Below are positions 1 to 14,500 of a stretch of 64,000 bases of DNA, piece by piece. Source of the stretch: Casuarius casuarius (taxonomy: Eukaryota; Chordata; Aves; Casuariiformes; Casuariidae); NCBI GenBank assembly GCA_003342895.1, contig PTFA01000017.1, positions 2,014,402 through 2,078,401 of the forward strand, given 5' to 3'. Position numbers and translations under genes: made by a program. Numbering within the stretch: the first letter of the stretch is position 1; every line of letters begins with the position of its first letter. The notes below the pieces were generated by a model, which did not search any database, had not been told where the DNA came from, and saw only the letters and a program-made list of their open reading frames with translations.

Positions 1-2327
1 TCCTTAATACAAACATGTGCCGTTTATTCAATATCTAATGAAGCAATAGTTGGTTTGTGACAGGACAGTAATTTTCACAATTACTAATTTTTGGTGTTGG
101 AGGTGAAGGAGCAGCATCCAGAACAGATGATCTCCCAAAGAAATAAGGATGATATTTTCAGCCATTGCCAGCCCTTGATAGTGTAGAAAAGTTGATCAGC
201 AGAATTGTTTTTTTACACAGTGAGAAGAGGGAAGACTTCTAAAAATCTCAGCCCACACACTAAATATGAAGGGGATTTATAAGTTACTATGTATAAATAT
301 TGTACAGAAGAAGTTAGAAAAATGGAGATCATTGTCTATCAGGGAACAGTGAGATACAACATTTGATTTCTTTGGTGCTATACTCAATGGTATCTCTGCC
401 AGGAGGCAGACTATCTTTCTCTTTATGTACAGCACTGAAGGCTTGCATTACTAACTGGTTTAACTGGGTGTGTGATTTCTCATCCCAAACATAGCAAACT
501 AATTTTTGGAGTTACGGCTTTGCTGGTTGGTCTTCAGACAAGGTGATGTGCTGAAATACATGCAGGGTTCCTGACTTCTGCATACAGAAATGTATCTGTG
601 TTACAGATGAAAATGCGTTTTTAGTTGCACAGATTCCACTATCCAAAAAGAGGCAAGAAATCTAGGTCAAAAAGATGAGACGTTAGTTGAATATGATTAA
701 TACAGCTTCATGTATGCCATTTAAAAATACTTGAATACTTGAAAAATATTCTGAAAACTGCTTTGCTTTTTCAGTAGATCACTGCAGCTTTGTTTGCATC
801 ACAAGACACATTGTACTACCGAGTTGGATTTGTTTTCTTCCTTTGCAGGAAGAGCTAATGCGTTGTTTCAGGTTTAAGAATAGAATTTATATACAAGTGT
901 TTTTTGCATTGGCCTGAACTTAGTGTTCATTTAAGTAAACCTCAGACTAAATAATTCTAACATTCTGGTTGTTTGGGTTGCAAGGTTTCCTATTTTTTTA
1001 ATAGGAAGTAAAGATAGCGTTGCAACAGATCGTGATTTTGTTAGAACAGAGATACTGTACTGTATGGTTCATGAAGAGGGAATGTGGCATGGTCTTTATC
1101 TGTTAGAAATCATAATTCTAACCTGTAACAGACTCAGATCTGTAACAGGATGTCTCTGATACAGGTTTCTTCTTCCTCTGTATCTGTAGTAACTGCATGC
1201 CCTAAATTATTATTTCCCGTGACCAGTTTCTTTCTCTTGTCTAGTTTATTAATACATATAAAAAATCTGCTAGCCTCATGTCCACGCTTTCAGTCATCTT
1301 GACATTCTCCCATTGTTCATGGGGATTTTAAATGGTTGCTGCTTTACTGCAGGCTTAGATGGTATCATGAAAAAAAAGAGGGGTATGATGTGGCTGTAGG
1401 TGTTTGCCTTGGTATCCCCAAGGTGACAGAGGTAGGATATTGTTGGTAGTTGGTTGCGTGGTCATACTGACCCCATGCTCCAGGGCTAGTTACTATGAAT
1501 GCATAGTTTAGCTGGGTTTTACTTTTATTTTCTTTTAAATACCAGAGAATTGTCATAGGTCAAAATGATATTGGTGCTTCTAGTAATAGTGGAAAACCTC
1601 TCAGGTGTCTGGTTTTTTGGAGTCTTGCTCATGACTTAAAGAATCTGAGCTTGCAGTATTCAGGGTCTGAAAGGTGTTTCCCATTTTCTCTCCTCTCCGC
1701 TTTTGTCACATCAATCACATTTACACTTTTTCTGTGGCCTATTAAGGGTTTTTGGTTTTCACTTTCAGAATTTTCTGTTGAAAGTTTTAGATCTATTTTG
1801 AGATGTTTCAGTATTTGGTTTGGTGCTTGATGGCAGCATGCAGCAGATGTTGTATGGACTCTTCTGGATTAAACATCTCCATAAAGTCCTTTCAATGCCT
1901 GTGTTTCTGTGTTTCTCAGACACTTTGTGACGTGCTCTGCGTCATATCTTTCCTAGCACAGACTAAGCCTAGAGGATGCAAGTACATCTTCACTGACTGC
2001 AAGAATATGGGAGCAGAAGGTTAGCTTGTCCTGTCAGACTTGTAGTTAGGGTCTGTGCATGACATCAAAAAATCAAACAGTGTTCTTGTTTTGTTTCTTA
2101 ACAGATCTAGACGCTTATTCATCACACTTGTTAATATGTGTAATTCTCCTATATGGAAGAAAACTTGAATTTAATGCTTGCCAATCTTGGGTTAAACAGT
2201 GCACTAAAACCTAGTGGTGCACCACCACTGATCTAGCTGTTTTTTTCTGACACTAAAAGATTCTGTATGTACACAAGCAGATTTCCGTTTTCATTTGTTT
2301 TCCAAACTCTGTCTGTTTTTCTTTTAG
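1..2327 (+). other. MAP3K15 intron upstream of first visible exon
   Basis: AT-rich sequence with several short chance reading frames and no protein-like homology that I recognise. I looked for the preceding ASK exon and did not find it. The T-rich tract at 2311-2325 serves the acceptor at 2328. Confidence 0.7.
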
Positions 2328-2521
2328 GCCTCCAGTGGGAATTATTATTTTATTCCATACATTGTCACACCTTGTGCTGACTACTTTTGCTGTGAAAGTG
2401 ATGCCCAGCGAAGAGCTTCTGAGTATATGCAGCCCAGCTGGGACAATATCCTGGGGCCACTTTGTGTCCCACTGGTGGATAGGTTTATTAGCCTTCTCAA
2501 GGATGTTCATGTTACGTCATG
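2328..2521 (+). CDS. MAP3K15: MAP3K15 exon (first in window; N-terminal regulatory region)
   Basis: The exon opens in phase 0 after a cttttag acceptor and ends in phase 2 before gtaatt. It encodes window residues 1-65, including a stretch reading [16 protein letters not shown] and [20 protein letters not shown], strongly typical of the ASK N-terminal region next to the thioredoxin-binding part. The preceding exon, expected to end in the SLKD/SQKN-type segment, is not visible in 1-2327. Confidence 0.95.
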
Positions 2522-5500
2522 GTAATTTTGCAACACATACATATCCAGAACCCTTTATACTCTCTTCTAAATGTTATAGAAGAAGGTTCAGAATCTCTAG
2601 CAGCATTGATTTTTCACTGCACTTAATATGGTATTAAAAGAAGTTGCTAACTTTACTGCTTACTCTATCACTGTCCTGCAGCTGTTGCAGTTAATTAACC
2701 AAGTTATACTAGAGGTGATTTATGGTTACTTTCTGAAATATCAGTAAGCAGAGTCAGTCCATGGGTAAGATAAGGTTCTGAAGTATAAATTACAGTGCAG
2801 GAAGTTATAATAGAAGATGTGATCACAGCCTCTTCATAGAGCTCAAAGCTAACGACCTTGCTTTTTTCTTTTCTCTCTCCTTTTTATCACCAAGTAAGTA
2901 TATACATACAGCAGCAATGGACAATCAAATGCAACTCTTCTGCAGGAATTTTTTTTTAATATTAGCATTCTGACATCACCTAATAAATGTGATGCTGTTC
3001 AGCCACTTGTACAAGGGATTGTTGAGGTTTTGAGGATTAGGGCTGGAGATGGAAGTCCCTCTTTCTTGCTTTGCTACCCCTGTGCTCCAGAGCTAGTCTG
3101 ATTTTTCTGGGAAAGGGGATGAGAGGCTGAGCTTCTGGGTTCTCTTTTCTCCAGTGTCTGAAGCATGAGGTAGCACTGAGGACCCTCAGACTTCTTTCTC
3201 TTCCCCCATTGCCATCCTGCCCAAGTGAAGGACTTGGTTGCCTAGAAAATCCCTTTTCTCACCTTGTCACACTGTTAGGATCCACAGATGCTTCTGCCCC
3301 CACACGCCTTACCCCTTATGCCTCCATCTGCAGCAGGTCTGTTGTCTTCTGACACCTCATTAAGGAGTGAGAGAGCAATTGCTGGCCTGAGGAAGGGCAA
3401 GCTGCCTCCTGCTCCTCCTGCAGAGCAGCGCTAGGGAGGAGAGTGCGTGTAGGCAGCAGGCAACACCAGCCCACTTTGAGGAGTGGGGCAAGCAAGGGGG
3501 CAGAGATGCAGTCAAGTTGCAGAGCATATGGGAGAGCTGTGCTAGGCAGTGCAGACAGGCTCATGAAACAAGTAGCACAATCAGTCCTGGTAGTAATAAA
3601 TTTTGGTATCATCATCATAAAATGTTGCTCTGGGCACCAGCTATCCGAAGCTACTTTTACGCTTTCTCTATGACAATACTTTTATGACCAGGATTGTGGG
3701 TGACTTTGATTTGATAATTTTATTGTGAAGTCCTGCAGTAAGTCTCCTTTCTGTCTCCCATTACTGCTTTCAGTTGGTAGATTGGAGTAATTACGAAGTA
3801 CTGAACACAGTTTTTTGGTGTGTTTGATTCCTGTAAACTCTGGCTGCAGTGCCTGACAAAGGCTTTTGAGTAACTGCAGTTGGACGCTGTTGTGGTAGAT
3901 CTCTGTGAAAAGAGAAGATGTAGCTGAATGTCACTGCACTCCCTCCAAAAGTCTGAACAATTTGAGGATGGTTAAATGTTAAATCATTCTTGAAAGTGAG
4001 ACTTTGCATTCCCAAGTCACTTGGTTACTTTTGAAAAATATTGTCCTGTATCTCCTTTTGGTTTGGTGAACACAAGAAGGACTAATTAGTAAATTACTAA
4101 TCTGTAAAAGGAAATGCTGAGTAGAAACATGAGATTGATAGTACATGGTGAATTAGGCCTAACTTCCACCGACAGTAAAACAAATATTAAAAGCTTTCCA
4201 GTGGTGCTTATTGAGACCTGGCTGCCTCATATTATAAAAATACCTTAAATGTTGTATGTGCTGTGAATATTCAATAGAGCACTTAGTTCTCTTTGCTATG
4301 TTTAGGGCTTAGTGCTAAGCAATGTTGAATACTTGGAATACTCAGTTTGTAAACAAAGAAGTCATTGTATGTACCTGACTACCTCTCAGACGCCATCAGT
4401 TGATTTCTAAACCATAGACTCCAGATAATGTTAGCTCTAAGTAGTCTGTCCAGATGGTTTATGGTTGTTATTACTGATAATGAAGAGTTCTTTTGTATTC
4501 CGCAAAAGCTCTGGTGTTGCACTAGTTATTGCATGTTAGTGCAAATAAGGTGCAAGAAACTCACTGTGGGATTTTACATAGATCCTGCCCCATTGTGTTG
4601 CGCTCATCAGACAAACTACAAGAAGGCAGCTTTTGGTGGCTTGTTTCTGCTTTAGGTGCTTTATTTCAAAGTCACTTAACCCCTTTAGTTTGTAAAATTG
4701 AATACCTCCTTTTCATGTCACACTAGTCTTTCCTCAATGTGCTAGTTTATTATCCCAATTCCTTCCTTCTTTAGGATAAAGGTACAAAATACCACATCTG
4801 TCACAGTCAGTAGCCAAAAAAATGCTCCAGTTTTACTGGGTTAATTAAATTATCCCACAGTCCTGGTCATATGTGTATTGATACATAGCCCCATAGCCTG
4901 GGGCAGGGCAAGGTGGAATATATATAAGAGGTAGAATGAGGACTTAAAGGAGAGATTTAATGTACGTGTCATTCTGATAAGTAAATCATAGTTTTTATTA
5001 GAAAATATTTTTATTAGAAATATGACCATGTTTCATTTTTAAAAAAATCTAACAGTCTTCTTCCCATAATTCTATCTTTTATTTCTTTAGTGCCTATTAT
5101 AAAGAAACACTGCTAAATGATATTAGAAAAGCTAGAGAGAAGTATCAAGGAGATGAACTGGCTAAGGAGCTGGCCAGAATTAAGCTTCGTATGGACAATA
5201 CTGAAGTGCTGACTTCCGACATTGTCATAAACCTGCTTCTTTCTTATCGAGATATTCAGGTATACTCCTAAGGAGTAAGAAAGATTATTTTACCATGGGA
5301 TTTTGGCTCTTGTTTGTTCTTCTGTGTGTCATTGTTTGTTAAACAGTGACTGAGAGTTGATGTTATATTGTTTCATTGAGTTTAATTTTTTGACTTGCAT
5401 ACTGGGCCATTTAAGAGGCTTTGAAAGCTTATTTATTTTGCCCATGAACCAGAGACATAGATGAAGTGACTTCCTGAGGTCTCCTCCTTAGTTTTGTGTC

Positions 5501-8500
5501 ATTTTTAACCTCCTTAAAAAATAAAAAGAAACATAGAAAAATTATGGAAACAAGATTTTTGCTTTTGCTTTTCCTTCCCCTTTCCCCCCCACCCCCCAAT
5601 ATATTTGGAAGCTAAGAAGAGGCATTTGTTGTGACCACAGTATTTGCCACAGGAGCCGAAGTTGAGAACTACCATGAAAAGAAGCATTAATTTGTTTTTA
5701 AAATAAAACAACTACACCTTTTTTTTTCCTTGAATATATTTTTTAAGTAAGTTCTACTTTTGCTAAAGCACAGCCTATGTACTGTATTTCTGAACTGCTA
5801 ATCTGTGTAGATGACATCCATTTTAAAATATACTTCTAACCATTCTGTGGAAACTTTTTCCATCAGCCTCTAAGTTGTTTATTTGGCAAGTATAAATGGG
5901 TCATGAGAGCAGTGGATGACCTGTGTCTTCACCCAACTTTCCATTCAGGATTGCAGGTTATCCTGCAGCAGATTTATCCAATTTCATTTTGAGAAATGTA
6001 ATAATCTCCAAACATAGTCTGAACAAACAAATTAGGTAATGTGAGGCCATCCTTCATCTCAGTGAATCGGCCTTTCCAGCAACATATATGTGGGTGACCC
6101 CTGAAAAACCAAAATGGATGCACAAACAGCTGATGTACTTCAGAATGATTTCAGTCCTTGATTAGGACTGAAAAAGCTGGACTTACTACCTCTCCTTAAT
6201 GATGTCGGGTGTGTGATTGGTGCTGCAACTGGACAGAGGGATTCAGTAACTTGGGCAGTGGTGATGAAGTGAGGAAGAGGCAAGTACTGACATGGCTTGA
6301 CAAAGTCCTCTTTAATCCCTTTCACTGGAGTTCATGGCCGTGTCACTGCCTCTTCTAGGAGCAATCAGCTGAGGTACTGTCTAGCATTCATGATATGTTT
6401 AGTACAGTGATGCTTTCCTCTGCTAGAAGGTGTCTTCAGTTTCTTTTTTTCTTTTTTTTTTTTTAATTCATACCAGGACTATGATGCTATGGTGAAGCTG
6501 GTAGAAACACTAGAAATGCTTCCAACCTGTGATCTGGCTGATCAGCACAACATTAAATTTCATTACGCTTTTGCATTGAATCGGTAAGGATAATTGCTTG
6601 AGGCTGTTTCATTTTATTGTTGTTTGGTTTGGTCTTGTGTATAAATTTATAGTGCAGATAATATCAAATTCTTTTCCCTTTCTGCACACACTGCTTCCTG
6701 TACACCATGACCAGCTTCTAACATTAGAAGAAAACATTGTTTTCCCACAACCATCATTTTGTCGACAACCTGATGAGTGGATCAACGATTTGTTCCAAAG
6801 GCTACCAGAGTAATTCTTAAAGACTCCATTGATATCAATGGGTTCTTGATCAAGCTGAGATTTTTTCTGAGTCATTGATGATGCTGAGCATCTTCAGTAG
6901 TTTAGCAAATAGAGTTACGAGTAAGTTATTAAACTAATGAATAACAAGTAGTACTTGATCCATGAATTGTAATTCTTAATACGGCTTCCTTGGAAGGCTG
7001 AAAGGCAATTTGAACCCACAAGCTCTTTCCTGATTCATCTCTCCTAGATTAGCAAAGTAGAAATATATTATTGAACTCTTCTAGATAGTTACAGATTTCT
7101 GTAGTGCCTATGTATAATAGTTGCTTCATTTCTAAAGAATTTATATTAAGATTGTATTATGGAAAATAGATCTTATACAAATGAAATCAGGTGTAATAAT
7201 AAAAGTAACTGCTTAGATGCAGTCCACATGCTGTCGAAAGTTGTGACCTGCAGTTCATACAAAAAATTAGCTCTGAGCAGCATCAGTACAGCATACATCA
7301 AAGGGATTAGGAAAGGAGTAATGTCTGATGCTATTTGACAGTTTCATCAAACTTCTGGGAAGGAAATACAAAATCATTGCTCAGAAAAATATCAGATACT
7401 ACTCCTTCAGTTCTGTCAAAGAACAGCCATCACTGAGCAGTTTACATTATGTGATCCCTACAAGAAAATTCATTTTCATGCAAGGCTGCATTTCGTTCAA
7501 GGGCAAGGTTGTACACATAGGAGGAAAGAATGCAGTATGTGCCAATAGGACAGTTTATAGAAAGCAGTGATTTTTTTTTTTTTAAAGGGGGTGGTGGTAG
7601 TGTTGATAGGCTGAGTGATCATCTGAGTGATACAGTGGCAAGCAGCTTGAAGTGATCTTTTGAAGAATAAAGTAGCGAGTAATATAGAGTATACAGCCGT
7701 AGGTGTACCTGAGATTGTGTGTAATTCTAGTGTCCATGCTTTTATGGAAACTAGCTATAGAGACGATTCTTGAAGACTGGAAAATGGCTTTTAAAATGCC
7801 TTTTTTTATTTAAAAAAGAAAAAAATACAAAGAAAAGAAAAAGTTCTGAATGTGAATTCATTACAAGGAGAAGTACCTCTGTGAGAAGAAAATCATCAGA
7901 TACCAGGTAACGCCTGAATCTCTCATGCAGAAAGATAACTAGACTTATGTTTGGAACCTTAACCCAAATTTGGATGATGACAAAGCCTTTTTAATGGGCA
8001 GAACAAGAAATGATTAATATTTAGCTCTTGATATCAGATATATGAATATATTTACACATAATTCAGCTTTCATAGAATTTTTTTTTTAAAGACTGGAAGT
8101 GAACACTGGGTGTCTTGATTCTTAGCTCCTGATATCACGGACCATTAAATCTTAGCTGATTAACCATCTACTGAGTCTGAAACTTGTTTAACTGAAGTAT
8201 TTTCTTTCAGAAAATTCTGATCTGAATATTTAAAGAGAGAGAGAATCCATTTATATGCTTTGCATTTAGCTCTAGTATTTATGAGACCAAATGAAAGATT
8301 TTTTTTTTTCATTGGGCTGCTTAAAAAATAAAAGGAAAAAAAAATCCCTTTTGGTAGTAAATATTTACGTGCAACACAAGATAGTACTTTAAAATAGAAG
8401 CTAGTGTTTTGACACTTCTTTTGACGTTCTAAATTTTTAAACAATGTTGCAGTTTACTTCCTGGCTGTATAGTTATTATTGTATGGTACAGGACTCCACT

Positions 8501-11500
8501 TTTTTCCCCAACCCTTAAAAATTGCAGGCTTGATCCTATAAAACTTCTGATGTGCTGAAATTCAAGTCTCCTTACGATACCATACTGATGTCTTGAGAAA
8601 TGCTTTTAATAAAAAGGATTTGGCCCTATTTTTGGAAAGAAATTTGTCCAACTTTTTATTATTTAAGGGATCTGATTCAAGAATTTGAAATCTGCCAAGA
8701 TAATAATGCTAGGGTTGTGCCCTGTCNCTTTCCCTAGGAGAATATCCTGATTTGATCAGGCTATATTATTATAAAACTTTGCCATTTACATGCGCATAGT
8801 AAAACTGGCACACTGTCTTATTCTGTTTGTCTTGGAATTCTTTGTGTTTTGAGCAGCACATGACCCTCATGCTGTTAAACTTTCTGAATTGTTTTGCCAA
8901 TGCCACTAGGGCCCTTATAAGACAACACAAAACTGATTGCTGCTGCACCTGCTTTCCCCATCAACAGATTTCATTAAATGAATCACTAGCCTGAACCGGT
9001 ATGACTCTCCTTGTGTTCTTCTGGGAACAATTAAAACACTGTTATGGAAAAGTTTTCCAGAAATGGATGACCAGTTTTCCATTAGCAAGAATGCAAAAAT
9101 TAGCTTCTACTGTTCAAAGATTTCTGCTCTATTTGAAAAAAAAATAGAAAAAGAGAAAAGTTGCACTTAGCTACTTCAAATATTTTTGCATTTTGCAAAA
9201 GTCCAAAGTTTGGGGCATTAAAATTTTCAGAACAAGTCCACTTAGATAAATAATCATCCTTAAAGTGTTGTTTTTAGCATCTTACTTCTATGGGATGTTT
9301 GAACCACATTTTTCCATTTTAAATGCACCCTCTTTTATTGAGTTTTATAAGAATTTAGTTTGAAAAATACAAACCACATAATATTCTATTAATTTTAGCT
9401 TAGAGAATGGGATAAATGTTATTCAGTACAAGTGATTGAGTCTACCAGGAACAAAATACATCATAAGTAATGACAGAATTAGTAGCTGTGAGAATATCAG
9501 ACCCTGTTGAAGTTAATTTTTGTTTAATTTCGTTAAGAAAGTGTGTCAGAACTATGATGGTAATCAACAGAAGTCATTCATTTATTTCCTTTATTTCCCC
9601 TTGAACTGCAGTAATTGAATTGTGTTGGCAATTAATTTCACTTTGCCTTTTCAAGTCAGCAATAGGCTAGTGCTGCACAGAGCTAGAGATGTGGTAGGGG
9701 GTTGTTCCTGAGGGCCTTGAGTCTTTGCTGGTGCATCAGAGTGGCAGTTTCCAGGTGGACACAAGCCCCATCTGAACCATGACTGCGTGCAGGTCTCGGT
9801 TCAAGTTAACAGGCTGGGCTAAGAAAGGAGGCAAGTGTGTATTACTTCAGGCTCTGTGACCTTCCAGCCTAGGTGCACGGCTTCTGCCTGACCTGGTTTG
9901 CATCATGAGCAAAGCAAGCCTGGGTCTGTCTGCAGAGTACCGTACAGAGGTGCACTAAATCACTTGCTATTACATGTGTAGGGAAGGTAGACATTTTCAT
10001 GCCCATTTCTGATACTGTGATTCACATAGCCAGTTTTTAAGTACAACCTAAGCCCTGTCCTAGATTGAAGTCTTTCTCCCTGGTTTCCACTTTGGAGCAG
10101 AGCATTGAGTCCATCTTAGGTTTGTCATTTCTAATGTGTAATAATATAAAGGCTGATAGTGGGTCTGTTTGCAATGACAGGCTTGTGCTTTTTTCCAAAC
10201 CTTGACTATCTACATAGGTCACTTTCCTGGTTTCTTATTGAGAGCAAAAGACTATTCCTCGTGTTTTAAGCTAATTAATTTGACCCACACAGAGCAGAGC
10301 ATGCTCTCTGTTATACAGATGTGGACTGGTATACAACAATGTTCCTTGTTGCCTCCCAGTTGAAACTGTGTCTGGCTGTGTCTTAATTTATGCAGAGGAT
10401 GGGGTGAGTCTTTAGGTTTAAGTTTAGCCCAAATGTGCAATGTTAATATTTTCAGAATTTGTGATGTCTCTGGTATGAAGGAAGGCACTGTGTAATTGAG
10501 GGCTGACTTTGGGTGTTTCAGATGTAGGCATCTGTTTGCTTCAGTCATAGGCAGCATGCCTGGCCTGAGAGGCAAGCACATTGTAAGGAATAGTTGTGGT
10601 ACAAGAACTGCCTGGAAAAGATACTCGTATAATTCCAGGTCCCCTACTTGAAAACTAAGGAATTTCAGAACTCAGGTTTCCATTTTATTTCCCCTGATCT
10701 CCATCTGTTCCTCTGTGCGTAACTGAAGGCTGTCTGATGATCTTTTTTTCCCACAAGAGCTTTGCATGGTGTGGTGCACAGGATCGACTGGAGATCAGCT
10801 GGTCTGTATCTCAGTATTTTGTGGTGTTCTGCTTATTGAACATGTACCTGTGCCATATTAATTGTATGTGGTCTCCTCCCACTCCCCCATCCCACACATA
10901 CAGTATCATGAGCTTCTTATTGGTCCTTGGACATTTATCATTGCAGTACCTGAGTAATTTGCTGTATCACAGAGAAAAAGGACAGTTGTGTTTACCTTTA
11001 TTTCCAGATATGGGACTACTACACAGCTACATGAAGTGCATTAATTAAAGGTTCTGTTTAAGGTGTCTACAATGTGATTTTTCTTTTCAGAAAAAAAAAG
11101 TACTTGATCAGGCAGCCATCATACATCATCAGCAAGTACACGAGACCTGAATTTAAGTTGTAATGACAACCTTAATTTCTGATTTTTTTTCCTTAAATTT
11201 TGAGTTTTGTGCAGTTTTAAAGAGTGCTTTTGCATGTTGTGCCATAAATTGCATGTCGCTACATTGTGACTTCTGTACCCACTCTGCTTTTCCTGTGCTT
11301 TCCTAAGTCAAGGATTGACTTAGATATGTTAATAGTGCTGGGCTTAGGACCTGTCTCTTGCCAGATGAACTCTTTCCATGTATTACTCTTACACCTGATG
11401 TCTGCTGAGCACTTTTATTGATGAATCCCTAAATTCATGGAGAGACGAGCTAGTCAATGATCATTTTTGTGAAAGCTCTTCCAATTTGATGTCTTACAGA

Positions 11501-14500
11501 ATCTAAATGTTAAGAGTATCTATATCTAGTGCAGTGACTGTCTTTAATAAAGAAAAGAAGTAAGGAATAATACCTGCTTGTATGGCATGGTGTTAAAACT
11601 GATTCACTGGTATTATGGCCTTCTCCCCACACCCTTTTTCTTTTTCTTTTTTTTTTAAGGTTCTTCTCAAGTGAGAAGAGCATATAGACTGACTTAATGT
11701 ACTTTATTCATGCATTATTTTGCATGCATATATTCATACATTGATGCCTTTTGTATTTGGAATCATAGTATTTCGCCGTTTTAAATTATTATATAGATTA
11801 CTTACAAACAGCAATTAAATTTGTGGTTCCTCTGCAAAAAAATTAAAAAATAATGCTGAAACATGACAGAAGATGATAAAGTTTTTGGAAAAACCTGCTG
11901 TTGTTTTCCACCAAGTCTTTTGCACAAGATAAGAACTGTAATATCACATTAAGAAAAATGCTCATAGACTACTTTCTCTTATTTAATGACCTTAGAGTAA
12001 AATGAACCCTTTCCTGTTCTGGGGTTAGTATTCTTTTAGTATTGCCTCAAGTTATTAAAAAGCATTGAGCAAGTGACATGAACAGGACAAATCACAATCA
12101 AAATCAATGGGACAGGAAAATGCTGCAGTCTATTTCCATGAATTTTACTTGCTTATAGTCAGGTTAAGAGCATAATGAAAGGAAGCTAGTTTGGTCTTTA
12201 CTGTTTTATTTCTTGTTGCCGTAGTGTGTGTGAATATTAGCAAAGTATAGATTTTTTTACTGTTGATTTGAATGCTAGGTGTGGTTGTCCACTGGCTATT
12301 TGCTTAGGATTTACTTCAGTAATTTAGGGTGGCATAGCAAAGATTTTAATGAGTTGCAGTACACTTATGTTCTAATTAGTATTTTTCAGTTGGCATTCTT
12401 TACTAAGCCTGGAGTTTCCAGATAATCCTCAGTCTCACCTTCTGGCAGCTTGCAAAGAGGCCAAGGGTAATGCCAAATTTTGTACAAAACAGAGTAGATA
12501 ATAGCTGAGCTATAAAGGCTTCAGTTTCTTTCCGAGGCAGTTTTGTCTTCATTTATATTAAAGCTGAGGGCAGCTGTAGTCACTGTCATTTAACTCAGCA
12601 TGCTGTGTTTTAACAAGCCACATACTGTAATAAAAAAAAGCAATTAGTAAGTGAAGGGAGTTACAGGGTGCAAGTAGTAAATTACTAGTCATCATGAATA
12701 ATAGTAGCCATAGGAAATTATTCCCATTGAAAAGCACTCAGTTATTTAAAATGTAGTTCTCTTCTCAAAAATGATCTGGTAAAAATCACATCGTGGGGTT
12801 CCTCATTTTATATCAGTGGTTTGCATGTAACATCTGAAGTGTATGTGAGGAAAAAAATGTTGCGTTTTTTTTCATTGTCATATCTGGCTGGAGATCAGCA
12901 AATTTAGTTCTGGTCTCAAAGTCCAGTTTGGGTTGTCAGTCTCTCACCTCACTACAGTGAATCTTAATATGCCAAATTGCATCCTCAGTGATGTGTGTGA
13001 CTCAATTAACTTGCAACAGGATTAGTTTCTTGTTTTAACTTCTTGTGTAATAACTCTAATTCCAATTAGCTATTGCAATTCTAAATAATTACAAATTTGT
13101 CTGAATTTTTTTTTTGCTGTAGATTTCACTATAGCAGGTAGCAGTCTAGCTCATCAGTTTTTATAAATTACTAGTCTGATATGGAGTCATTAAGACATAA
13201 CTAACTCTCCATCATATTTTTATTCAAGCAAATTCAAAATAAATATTTTAATATCAGTTACATATTTATCATTGCTGTAAGCAAAGACATTGTGTAACAT
13301 AATAAATGTACCCATTCAGAAAATAATTGGTCTTCATATACAATACTGGGTATATTTGTACTTACAGATTAAGTTGTTTCATGTTCACATTACTCTGCAA
13401 TGTGACAATATGATCATGTTTTTAATGGTATTGTGCAGTAAACTGTTGATAGCTGCTCCAAGGCTGAAATCATGAGATAAACAAGATTCATATAAATACA
13501 GTGAGGGGAAAAAAAACAGTTTGCTGTTTTTGACTGTACCATTCTGTGGGAAAGGTTTTCAGAATTGTTTGTTATTGTTTGGTTTATTCCCCTGTGCTTT
13601 ATTCTTCCAGAAATATCTGTTTGCTTATAGAATTCTTAAAATAATAACAAAAGATCAAATCAGTAAGTCAAAATGAAATATAGAGGAAACCAAAGGAGGA
13701 TTCCCTTGAACAAATTACTCTTCACGCACATAAGGCCTTCTTACAGTACATACTCTTTTTTTCCAGCTAGGCAGCTAGCAACAGGGGAAGAGGTGAACAG
13801 AAGGTGAAGAAAAAAAAAAAAAAAGGATTATGTCAGCTGTTGTTTGCAGAGAGCCCTAATTCTCATCCCAGTAAGATCTGTGCAATGCTCAGATATTAAC
13901 CACATCGGACAAAGAATTGGTGCACTGGGTGTAGTTCTGGTTCCCTAATCATGCCAATGTTTTAAAGGTGGTGAAACCAGCCTGTGAAACATCAAGAATT
14001 TTTGTTTTAGGAATATTTAAAACAGAAATGGCATAATGACTGGTATGGAGAGAAGGATCCAGGGAAGACAGTGGATTTGAAGGAGAGGAAAGAAGTATGA
14101 AGTCATGAAATCAAAAAGCAAGAAAGAAAATGGGATTTTGCCTATTGCTGTAAGACAGTGTCATTCCAGGTGAGAGAGAGTGACATGAATATGATGTCTA
14201 AGTAATTTTTGAGACCTGGGGAGAAAAACAGTGTAAGGATGACCATACTGGCTCAGAGTAAAGTTCTGTCTAGCATGGATTCCTATTTCTGATAGTGGTC
14301 TAGAGCAGATTCCTAGGAAAAAGTGTGGAGACAGGAAAATGTATAGTGATACATCTCCCTAAATTCTCCCACCGTTTCCAGCAACTTGTGGCTCAGGGAC
14401 TTCCTGAGGCAGCAGTAGGAAATTTTGTATTTATCAAGTAAATTTGGGAAGGGAAAAGGAGCATAGATTTGTAGCAAGATTGTTTTCTGCAAATTATGAT